Part shown: one piece after another, positions 12,229 to 25,200 of the stretch
How the letters are laid out: each line of letters starts with the position of its first letter
Numbering within the stretch: the stretch's first letter is position 1
Assembly: GCF_000003605.2 (NCBI RefSeq)
Contig: NW_003140818.1
Location: forward strand, 66,437 to 118,603
Length of the DNA: 52,167 nucleotides
Direction: 5' to 3'
Source: Saccoglossus kowalevskii
Taxonomy: Eukaryota > Hemichordata > Enteropneusta > Harrimaniidae
Notes under the pieces: generated by a model
What the model saw: the letters and a program-made list of their open reading frames with translations, nothing else
What the model was told of the DNA's origin: nothing
Database searches by the model: none
Translations under genes and position numbers: made by a program

Positions 12229-15200
12229 CTGTAAAATATAATTGTAACAAACAATAATAGTTATTTTATGACTTAAGAATTTAACATATTGACATTCATA
12301 GACATACAGGAGTGATTTTGCCGCATCATCGCCAATAATATATTTTAGGAGTCACAATATGTCATCTTGCATGTTTTATAACTACTAATAATTTTGTCGT
12401 CTAATTGAAACTAAAAAGTAAATTGTGTAGTGAATGAACAGGGTGTAGCTTAGCAATCAAATAAAATCTGTTCAAAACTTATAATTATTTACATCTACTT
12501 GTACTATGATCATATTATTTTCCGTAAAACAAATATTTGTTTTTAAATTTATTCATATTTCTCAAAGAATCAAGAAAGACATTTTGTTTGTTTATGCGAG
12601 CTGATCAAAAATCATAATTGTACTTTCCTAACAACAATAAAGCCTTTTAGAACAACACAAAGATTGTCTGATTGTTTTACATGTACATACTTATATGAAC
12701 CATATATGGGTCCTACTATTTAACGCCCGGACACGCGAGGCGCGTTAGGTATTCCCCCCTGTTCGCCTCCGCGCGTGCCCGAACACTCCCTCGCGTGTCC
12801 GGGCGTTAAATAGTAAGACCGCCATATATCATTCACACAACTGCCGGTTGTACACAAGGAGTGACTTGTTTCATCCAATTAAAAAACACCCAACAAATCT
12901 ACCATCATCAACAGAGTTCATATACATACCTTGGTCCAAATAAACTCCATTTTGGTGTCTGATCCATCTTACTAGAAGTATCAACCTTTAGTCTAGGTAG
13001 ACACATTCCCTTCTTCACTGGTGAAGCTGTGATTGGGGGATACTTCTGACTAACGTCATCTTCCTTACATCCTGATGATACCAAGCTTTTCATCCATCCA
13101 ACAGACCATCCTCCCCCAGCACCAGAGTTAGCATCACTAGCTGAGAAGTTATCTGGCATGGTGCAACCTTGTTTCGATGACTGGGCAATTTTCTGTCTTG
13201 TCTTCTGTGTCATCTTCTTCATCAGTTGAAATGGCGAGAAGGTGTTTGCCTTCTCAAACTCTTCTTGTAATTTCTGTTTGCCTTTGTCTCGAAGTTTCAT
13301 CTCTTGGATGTAGTTGTATTCAAACTTATAGTCTAGTTTGAAAGGTAGGATTGTTAATGGTAGAATGGCTAAGACCAAGTCATCAAATAGCTGTTTCAAT
13401 GGTGATTTGCAGAGGACCAAAAAGGCATCAGGTTTGTAAAAACCATCCAAGATATCTAGTGAAAAGATAATGAGAATGTAAGTAAGTTTCCAATGAATCC
13501 ATTCCCATAAATTGCACCCTCTAGCGACAGAGTGCTTCTGTCGCGTCTAAATGACAAATATGGATGAAAGCAGTGTCGTTCAAATAGACAACTGTGTATG
13601 GTTGTGTAGTCACACGCCATCTGGAGTAGAGTAAAATATCTTGAAAATATAAACTTCATTGTTGGATGACTACAAATCAAAACCATATTGACGCTGACAT
13701 TTTATCAAACGTAATTTTTGAATGTTAGCCAATAACTTTACATATATTCTAATATATTTTAATTAATCATACCTTCCCTTGAATTCAAATGCAGCAGCCA
13801 CTGTTCCAGACATCCAGTGCTACATGACAAAAAACATAAATTTTATTCTTTTTATACTTCAACAATTTCTTGGTATAATTTTGTTTCACTATTTGTTATG
13901 TTTGTAATTTTGAAACTTTTGTTTTTTTGTTTGTTTTTTCTGATCTGTATCCTTACCATACAGCACCCATGGACGGTTCAGTTGTGTAATAAAGTTATTA
14001 TTATTCAACATCATGTCTTGATCAAATTTGAGCAGCAATACTGCTCTGCAAATTTTCTACTTTCTAATGAAAATATTGTATTATCATATCGTATCATAAG
14101 ATACGGCTTTAGAAAAGTGGAAACTCTGATTTGTGTCAACTTACTTTAGTAAACCAAAGATGAATGCATTAAACTTCACCATAGAATCTGTCAGGTTTTT
14201 TAGGTTAATTATATGTGCTACAACATCATTCAACTGTTTAGTGCCTGGTCCTATGGAATAAACAAATAGAGAAAACAATTGTTAATGCAGTTTGAAACTC
14301 AATAAAACTCAAAAATGTTTTTAAATACTGTATTTCCATTTTTCTAGCACTTTCTAGCACACAAATAACAGAGGTTTTTCTATATGGTTTAACTTTTGCT
14401 AAAGCTGTGTTCATAACATGCTGACAATCGAAGGGTTATGTTGTTTTGTAAATCTTCCTTATCATAGGTACATATGTTGCAGTGGTTTTAACACCCATTC
14501 ATTCCCTATTCAACAACCACTGAGTTTCTGTTGGAGGGCATATCTTAAATCCAGGAAACTTGTTCACACAAATTTCATCTCAGAGTTACCAAACTCAAGA
14601 CCATGCAGAACATGAGGTAAGCTATACAAATTGGTTAATCAGTTCACACATGTTTTTTTGAATAACAGTGGGTTGAAATCAACTCTGAGTCAAATCTCAT
14701 GTTTTCTAGACATGTGAAGATCCTGCAAGTCAGTATACATGTACAATGAAATGCTTGTACAAGAGCAAACAAAGTATGACAGACAAGAACAATACTTAGC
14801 CTATCATATTACAGATACCTGCTTCTATACAGGACTAGGAAAGTCAAAGATGAATGTGTTGGCAGTCTACCAACATCACACACATAATTAGTACTACAGG
14901 ATATTTATGTCTCAGTTTACCACAAATAAATGTCTATTATAAATTCCTTCCAAGATTGTTAGTATAAACGCTTATTTATTAAGCTTCATTGAAGGAATAT
15001 ATGCATGAATTGAAATATTTTAAGCAATACCCAAGAGCATTTAGAAAAAGTGTTCAACGGTAATTTCTGCATTATTGATTAAACACACCATTAAGATGAT
15101 AAATTAAATGCTAGATATTATGAAATCAACATATAATTTGCATGACAATAATATAGTTTTGTTATTTGCATATTTGAATAATTTTGGAAGGTAGGTGAGG

Positions 15201-16203
15201 TTGGATGGCAAAAAATTGCAACCCTTTGTGGAAAACACAGGGACTTTTGTACTGTTTCAACTATCACTTCAAAAAAAGTGCTTGGAAGAGGCTGTATTAC
15301 AAAGCTCAAATAAACTATCATCTCATTCAGTGAACCAATCAGTGTGGGAACCTACATAAGGAAACCATTCACCATGGATTTAATTCTCACTAAAGAGGGT
15401 AATTATACGGCAATGTAATTCAAGTGCAATTTGATTTCTATGGTGGTTTGATTTTGAGAAAGGATTATGCCTAGTAGGGAAGGCGCGGCCCATCAAAACA
15501 TTTAAAAATTTGTGTTTCTCAGTGTAGCTAGAATGGGTGCAGATTAAGGAGAAACTTTTCAGGTCTTAAAAACAAACCTTTTATACAATTCCTTTATAGA
15601 CAGCACACTAATAACACTATACGTGAAACTGAACACTTAAATCTCAAATATCTGAAGATGAGATTCAGTATCATGAATTGTTCAGTAATTACACATAGCA
15701 CAGGAATCCTTAGCATATCTCTAGGGCAACCATCAGGTCACATGTCCAATGGATATGGTGTAAATAATGCTTCTATTGTCAATGCCATGTAGTTGTACAT
15801 GATGGATGGACATGTCCACAATAAGTCATAGCGCATCACATTAGTGCTAAGTCATTTGTCATGACTTGCAGATTACTCTAAGTTTACCTTTCAGGGCAAA
15901 TAACACACCACAGTCACAAAGCAGATACGCTAGTTCTCTATATGCCGTTAGACAGTGATGTTATATGTTTTTTAGCCCACCAGCATGTCAATGTGTGATA
16001 ACAAATGTCGCTCACTGATCAACACAGACACAGTTGTTTTATTAACAGGAACACAGATATGTATAATTAATAATAGCAGTAGCTAACAATGCCTTTACTT
16101 TATCTTCAAATGTAAACAACCAGTTCTTGCCAGCCAGTTACTGCACCCATGCACCTATACACATGCAGAATGTGAACAGTGCAACGGCCTATATGAACAC
16201 TCC

Positions 16204-16268
<65 letters not shown>

Positions 16269-19200
16269 TTCATTTATTAAACCATAATGAAAGTTAACAA
16301 ATCATTTTAGGCTGTTATGTAATAAATTTAAAAAACAGTAACAAAAATAAAAAAAGTTTAAGAAAATTAAGATAAAAGTTAATACTCAAAATTTAACCAG
16401 TTCTAGTCTACAGGTTTCAAGTGTTTTGATGATTATGTTACATTGATGTGTGGTAATTTTAAAAACCAGTCCAGAAAGCTGGGATGGCAATTAAAATTAG
16501 TTTCTATTTTGTAACATACCATATGCTTGCATGAATACAAAAACCATGGTTTCATTTAAATTTTCTCACAAGGTTGTTTCCAAATTGGCAAGTGAATAAT
16601 TGAAGGAATTTAACTTTGTTTTTTGATACATATGCATTCTAAATATGCAAAATACTGTAAAATATACTTTATTTTAGCTGGAATTAATTTTCACTGAAAA
16701 GGTTTTGTTTGGAATTTATTTTCACTGATTCTTGATGAGTTGAATGTGAAATATAGGAAAAAAAGTATATTTGCCGGATTTTATTTTCACAGAATCATTC
16801 CTTCAGCGAAAATAGCGAAAATAAATTCCAAGCGAAAATAAAGTATTCTACACTATATAATTATTATTAAGAACAAAAGAAAGACTTCAATTTTTTGTGG
16901 ACATAAAGGCATGTCCATGGAATAAGACGCTTTCAAACAAAACCATGGAACCTGCAGAAGATTTTATGAGTATGATCTCAACATACCTAACTTAGTGGTG
17001 GCTTCCACGACATTCCAGATGTTATTTTTAATTCTCCCAACTATAACACTTCGTCCATAGGGTTGGAGACCATCAGTAAGTATGGAAGCAATTCCAGGAC
17101 ATACATACTGCAGTATCATGTGACCAATGTCAGGGGTACATTCTGTATCACCAAGTTTGCGCTGAAACACAAAACAAAATATTTTATAGCATATTCTAGC
17201 ATTTTAGATGGACTTTGAGGTTTCAGTTGAATGAGTACTGTAACAGAAGTACCATAAAAAAATAAAATTTAGAAAATTTTGTTTAATACAATACTCTGTT
17301 GAATTCATCCAATTTTTAGAGTAAAAATCAGTGGTTACAAAAACAGTATGCGATGATTCTTGGGCTAAAAAACAAACTAAAATAAAATGTGAAACTATTT
17401 AGGTAATGTGTTGAGTAACACAATTCAGACAATTCATGTTGACTGTGTAATTAAGCTTGCATGCAATCATATTTCCATGCCCTTTTTTTCCATAATTTCT
17501 TTCTTAATTTTGGAACAATGGACATACCGGTACATAGTAATTTCAAATGGATATAATTTACATTTGACTAAATGTCATAATTTGTTTTTGGAGTTTTATT
17601 CTGTGAAAGTTGAAAAAAGATTGGTTTTCAAAGAGAAAAGTTCATATAAAGTACTCAAGAGTTCACATTTCGAAGGTTAATTAAAATAGTCCAAAAATAT
17701 TAATTTTTAAAGACTAGTTTATTATAATAATTTGAAACTTGGAAATTCAGTAAGATAACTGGTATTGATACAAAGATGTATCACATGATAAAGGAGGATA
17801 AAGTATCACGACTGATTAGGTGAGATAAACATCATGATAGTTATATTACACATCTTAATTAGACAGTAGGCAGGAAAAAATAATCATACAATAGTTATGT
17901 TTTCATCACATTCAAATTATTCACATGATACAAAAACAATAACTCTTAATACTGCCAAATGAAACTTTAGTTTGAAAAAATATATCAATAAGTATAATAT
18001 TTTTATTGAAAATACTGGACACCTTTGATTTGTGGATAATACTCGTATCAATAAGCTCAACAATCAAGTGATATCAGATGATAATTTCATAATTATATGG
18101 ACATAAAGAATGTGGTTATTAATGATAATTTATCACTGTATTGTACAATATGGACATCAGGTGCATGGTGTTTGGACACACAACAACCATGTAGTCTACT
18201 GAATCAATCAGTATATCAACCTAGATTCCTATCAAATCCTCAACAAAGTTTGATTGTTAGAACTATTCCAGTGAATAATTTATTAAAAAGCACCACTCAC
18301 CTACACAACAGGAGGGTCATGAGTGTATGTACTTTCTAATAAATAAATCTACTACATAGAGCGGGCTTACTTGAGACCTAATTTCAAAAACGTTTCTTTT
18401 CATAACCACTGAAGTAGTCAATATGTCTATCTTGAATTGTGTGATATACAATTAAAATTGCGTCTAGACACTATTTGAACATCAGGATACTGACATGCAG
18501 TAGTAGAACTAGCTTGAATCAATATGTCTGAGTTGAATTGAGACAAGCTGAATCAGAATCTGAACTTCCAGCCTAAAAGATCCACCAAACACTGAATACT
18601 TTCATCTATAATTAAGTCAATTGTGATCCATGTACCAAGTGTCAAGCTTCACTGAAGAATTTGAAGTTATTTTGTTCATGCAAGCTTCTGGACAAAAGTA
18701 ACTGGACTTGTAGAATCCCAGACAGACATAGAACTTTGATTGTTTTCTATGATCACACCAACCATTGTTAGATTTTCTTAACAATATCTCCCGCTGGCTC
18801 TGTTTTTCATAGTGAATGTATACACAGCTTTTTCTATTATTAAAGAAGACAACGAATACAGTTCACACTACTGACAACTTTCAACAACCTTTAACATAAC
18901 CAATTCATAAAAACCACCTACCCTTGTTGACTAATTAATATTCCTAGCACACATGCAAATAAACGTGCATGTAAACATGCACCTCTTCAAAATAACACCA
19001 TGGTTAAAATAGATTTTTATAGTCTCAAGATTCGTTTCAAAATTAGAGTTCAAAGCAAAAAAAATTGGCACTGAGAAAGGTTACTTCCAATGAGAGAAAT
19101 TTGAATACAAGAAATGTTTCTTAAATTGTCTCAAAATTATGGAAAATTGAATATACATGTACTTTGGGAACATTGACAGGTATCTAAGTTCTGGCATTTT

Positions 19201-22200
19201 TGAGCTACATTTTCAAGCATTCCAATATGCAATATTTTATTATTTAGTTCAAAAAAGTCAAATGAAAGTATAAAACATTAACATGATCAGAGCAGACTCC
19301 AGTTAAACAACAGGAATTTGCAACTCAGTGGATACTGTGATTGAACACCAGTTTCACCAAATATGAATGCTGCAAGTTTTTTTCGTAGGCATCCAAGTAC
19401 AGTGTACCATCCAAAGCAGTGTGGCAGCCTACCACAGGAACCCAACCTGCAATCTCCACTGGGCAGACATGTTAACCCACAATGTCACAGGTCAATCACT
19501 GATAGTCAAGGTACTGGGGGTTGTCTTAAATCACCACAATGGTGGTAACAGCAAGATGGCATATAACAAGTGGAAGTACCTTTTCAAGAGGATCTCTTGT
19601 TTTACCAAAGTGATTTACAACAATATCCACAGCACAATTCATGGCAGATACAAATCCTGAAATGAAATAAGACACAAGATTTTGAAAAAAATTGAAGTTC
19701 CTTTGTTAAATCATTTGATGATTTAAGTAGAATGAGTGAATCATTGTCATCAAAAAATGTCCAAGTGTATATTTATAATCACAGTTTGTCAGATAAATAG
19801 GTACAAATGTACAATCACACTCAAAAGAAAATTCTTGGCCCCAAATCAAATCTGACAGTTATAGCATTCAAGAGATATACTGATCAAAACCTGATGTATT
19901 CCACTGTTATTTATTGTCTTCACAAAAATAACTATTGTTGTTTGATTTCTTCTTTGGAATCAAACAAAACACAATTAACCTATGAAGTATGATGTTTGAG
20001 GTCGGACATTGTGGCAACACGAGTAAAATATTCATCCTATAAATTCAAATAGAATGGATCTAATCGCTATTCAGAGAACAACTCAACAGTGTGGTATGCA
20101 TCTAGTGTATGAATCAGTGACTTGATGACACCCTAAGATGATGAAAACTCAACAGTGTGGTATGCATCTAGTGTATGAATCAGTGACTTGATGACACCCT
20201 AAGATGATGAAAACTCAGTGACTTGATGACACCCTAAGATGATGAAAACTCAGTGACTTGATGACACCCTAAGATGATGAAAACTCAGTGACTTGATGAC
20301 ACCCTAAGATGATGAAAACTCAGTGACTTGATGACACCCTAAGATGATGAAAACTCAATCACAACCGGGGCTACGAAACTGCTGGGCGATGTTCGGCTAT
20401 TGGCGATACAGATATTTTGTGAATCACATACCCAAACATGTCAAAAGTTTCAACCACAATTTTATCGACAATAAAACTTTAAATATTTTAAATTTTTAAT
20501 ATAACTTTTTGTATAACAACTCACCTTTTTTCTGTGAGATATCAATCTCAATGCAGTTATCAAACTCTTCATACGCAGAGATTGGGATATCAATTGGTGG
20601 GACGTCATAACCAAAGAAAGTTGGTGGATCGGCATAATCAATACTTGGAGGCAGAGCTGGTTTTTGACATCCAGTTATAGGTTGTGGTAATGGTATTGGA
20701 ACTGGTGCTGAGATAAGGCCAGGTGGAGGAGAGAGTCCTGTCAAATTAATTTAGTTCTAAGATAAATACATTTTCATAAATATTGTTATCAATAAGTGGG
20801 CAAAAAATTACCAAATTTCCAATAAAGATTTTTCACCTAAATCATTTCAAATGCACATGCTCATATCTAGCAACCATAGTGGAGGCCACACTTTAAATTT
20901 TACAGACATTATGTGCAGAACACTAGAAGCACTTGTGATGAACGATGAAAAACCATGTATGTTTATTTGTTTACTTACACTTTAAAACACAATATATCTC
21001 ATCCAGTTTTCATTTATCTATATTTTTACACTTATATTATTTTTTTAATTCTTTATTTGCTAATAGAAATTTGTATTTTTAAAAATGCAATAAAGATGAT
21101 GATGATGCAATAAACTTAAGAAATGTTGAACAAAACAATTAATGATAATTTACCTTTTCGTCTGTTGTAGTCGGCATCCACCATGTAAATAGGCTTGAGT
21201 GGTTTGTTTTGTACGTACACGACCTCTCCCAGTAAATCCTGCTCCAGAATTTGATTTTTTTGGCTTTGTTTGACTTTGACTGGGTTGCAGTTCTCAGCAG
21301 CGTAGAAAGCTGAATTAGAAGCAAAGTTATTAATACCTGAAGTAAAAACTGTTTCAGTATCAGTTTCTTTCCTCTGTGTTTTCCCCTCAGTTTTAGTTTT
21401 TAATTTTGGTGTACTTTTTAATGTTTTGTTCTCTTTTTCACCGTTTCTAGGAAGTACAATAGTGACTCGTTTCTTAATAGTCTGAGTACCCTCATCAGTT
21501 GTTGTCGGTTCAGTTTGTGTTGCTACGGCGATTGACTCCTCATCCTCCTCCTCTTCCTCCTCTAAGCTATCAATCCGATGTAGTCCTACTTTCATCGGTT
21601 TCATAAATTCCGCACTTGAAACTGTTGTACCTCGACTTATACGAACAACGCAAGTGTTTTCCGCCTCATCTCTTGTTTCAATAGAGTTGGAATCTTGCAT
21701 ATTCAAAAACAAATTACAGTTACTGAAATCATCCTCAAAGGCAGGAAAAGAAAGTGGTGGAAGCGGTGGCGGTGGAAGAGAGATGTTTTCTGGAAAGTTG
21801 AGAGGAGGAATCTTCTTGATAGTGTGCTTAACGATACCATTTTCCAGAAAGCCATTGTAGTTGTTATTATTACTATTATCAACTTCAGTTAAAGAGTCAC
21901 AAGATGTTGAGAAGAAGGCTGGGAGTAAGATAAAATACGAAGAGAAAGTTAGCAAAAAGCTGAAGGTGAAAGAGCTGTTAGTACAAGTATCATGCACATC
22001 TAACATTAATCTCACCAATACTAAATGATTAATAGTTCTGTTTGCAATTGACAGTATGATATAGCATTTGAAAGGAAGACATTTTGAGAAAGTCGCTGTG
22101 ACTGCTTTTGGTTTTGAGACATTTTGAATGAAATGTTTACAAATTTACAGAGAATTTTTGTTTGGGGTGGGAGTAGGACATGAACATCTTACTGGAGACA

Positions 22201-25200
22201 ATTTAGTACTTATATTGTAAAACCATTCATTTTCAATGCCATTTAATTTTTTTTAATTCCATGAAATTTGCCATGAAAACAACGAGTTTATATGGATTTA
22301 ATTAAGCAGGTTTTACTCATCAGTAATTACAGGAAAACTAAAACCCAGTGACTAATTAATGCATTTACACTTACAATACATGAAAAATACTGTTTTACAG
22401 TAATAATGCTTGATTGAGGGTACGTTGAGAGGGTGGTCACCCCAAATAAATAAACATATCCTGGAGACTGCTTATGAGGATTTGACATGATTTGTTGATG
22501 TATAGACATTTTTAAAGATTTTATGGGTTATCTGACCTCTGATCTCAATAAACTAAACTCACACATCTCCTGTTACTGAGAATGTAACAGTGCACTATAG
22601 GGATGAAATTCCTACTGAATAAAATGAGAAATATTATCATATTAGAAACTCATGTAAATGTTTTGATAATTTGTAATTCATATCAATAACAACTTGTATT
22701 CTAAAAATACAATAAACTATAATATTACTATTATTATATAACAATTTTCCCATTCAAGCCAAAATAAAAAAGACAAAAACACAATAAAAATGAAACTATT
22801 TTCCAAAACAGCTTTCAAATTGGCACTTGTTTCGCTATAAATTGTCTGGCAACACAAATTTTGACATCAACCATAATAACAGTGACGCCACAGCGCAGTA
22901 TACACATGATGTAATCTATAAATTAAACTCCTACGTGTTGATAAGTGTAAGTATGAAGACAAAGTACAATTCATTTTCAATTTATATGTATATGTATCTC
23001 TTTAACCTTTTGAGCAACAACATTTGTCAATTTTCACCAAACAAATCTCATACATGTTTAATTTTTTTATACACATTTTCATTTCATTCACCAGCAGAAA
23101 AATATCCAAAGCGCTGCACCAAAATTAATTTTATTTGAGAATTGTACAAAATCAACTTTGTTATTCCTAAGGGCTGTAATGAAACCTTATCTTCCCTAAG
23201 TGTGGGAAAATAATGACAGTAGAACCAGTGATTATTACACCTCTGGTATTCCCATCAATAAATGTAGTGTTGTAATTCATGATAATGTGTGCTGGCCGTT
23301 AAACCCAATCATCATAAACAATAAAATGCAGTGTCATTTAGGTTAAAAGCATTTCTCTGTTGGCTTAGAATAATTTATTTTAATGGACATGATTTAAGTA
23401 CCAGCAATTCACAAAGTAGAGAATGGTCAGAATTTACCATGGGTGGTCAAAATATAATTTAGCAAGTGAGAGAGTGACAGAATAATGCTACAATCTGAGG
23501 CAGAGCCTATTTTTCTCCAAAAATGACAAACTTTATAAAGATATGAATGTTAATGTAGAAGAAAAGTTATGGTCGTCTGGAACATAGTGCCCTTTGTACA
23601 TGCAACAAATTTCAAAAACTAAGGACAAGCCAACATAACCCTTTTTATCAAACTTATAAAGAACATTTTACTTTTTCACGTTATTGATATATTAGATAAA
23701 AATTGAGACAGCTAGAAGGTAACTAGAATACAGCGACTACAATCAGCATTGCAACTTAATAACCACTTAGTGTTGCCACTGAAAAATATTATGATTTCAT
23801 CTCAAAAACCACTTTGAATCAAGTGTATTTGAATAAATGAAAATTTAAAGAAATTAAAATGAATGTTTCTCTAATATTTGCTCTATCATTAGTAAAACAT
23901 GACCTTATAAAGCGAATAAATATATATAAGAAAACAAGACATATCACCTTATTTTTCATATCAAATGATTATCAAATGAAATGCAAAAAAGACAACCTCC
24001 CCTAAATGTAATTTCTAAATGATAATTTGAACCAAACTGACATAATTCATACATGGCTTGATCAAATTAAATATTTATAAACTCAACCATTTTCATGTAA
24101 AATCAGCATCATTTAAATCCAAATGAAACAGTTAGACTGGCTAGGTGGCATCTTCCTTAATTCTGCTAAATTCTTGCGCATCTATAAATCTTAAAAATTT
24201 TCTTAAAATTTGCCCAGGAGTTTGTATGAAGACTCCAATTTTTTTATTTCCCTTTTAAAACCTACTATTAAGGTGCTGCAATTAAATATATGGGAAGGAG
24301 GTCTCAATTTAAGACATTATTCAGCCACTGGGGCCACAATATGTACTGTACATACATAAATATAGATCAATCTATTTACATGTAAAATGTCTATAGGGCA
24401 ATTAATAGATAAATTTCAATAAACATTTTTGTTTGAACCATGTAAAATTGATTAATTGAAAGAGCTCTTTATGAAGACTGCACAGAAATAACTTCCATAT
24501 CAGATTTCAATATCCTATTAGTCACCTGCCTTCCTGTTTCCTACATGAACTATGGCTGAACACTGTAGCTACAGCACAATGAGCCTTTTTAAATCCAACA
24601 TCATAATATTAATCAAAAACATTGTTACAAAACAATATTTTCTAATTTATTGCAATAATTAGAGTAATAGTTGAGCTTAATATGTTAGCAAATACTAATC
24701 TTGCATACTGTGCATGTATTCTAAAAATAACTTGAACCACGCATTAATTTAAAATAATACATTTTCATATTTCTATTGAAAAACATACATCGAGGATTAC
24801 AGATTTAACAAAACTGAACAAAAAAATTTAATTAAAATTCCTGATTGAAAAAAAATCCGAGTGAATTGATATACCCCCATTTTTCAATTGCGTTATTAGT
24901 ATGTAAGGGGCCCAGGTTAAGGATATTGCTTTCACTATGAATGTACAGTCTTTGAATTCATGTCATGACTACATATAAGACTGTCTAACATACAATACCT
25001 GCTCTTCTCAGGGCCACATTTTAACACCAACATTTTGGTGCAACTTTGATGGCATTTTTCAATAATTTCTTTGTTGATTTTTGACCAAAAGGGCATGATT
25101 TTTCATTGTCTACAAGTCTTCGTCAACATTTATGAAAAATATGAAAGTGTCCTCAGTTTGATATCAACATTGCATAATTAATTAGTAAATACCATCGAAA

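Larger units (their letters stand above)
14251..16986 (-). other. RUSC intron 5 (2.7 kb)
   Basis: No coding sequence supported. Contains a (ATA)n microsatellite at about 16207-16267 and inverted-repeat copy B at 16653-16849. Confidence 0.7.

Noticed and set aside
13773-13819. Frame HWMSGTVAAAFEFKG in the 47-nt exon
   Set aside because: Open, but it joins neither neighbouring exon in phase; the frame TGCLEQWLLHLNSRE fits both and matches RUSC.
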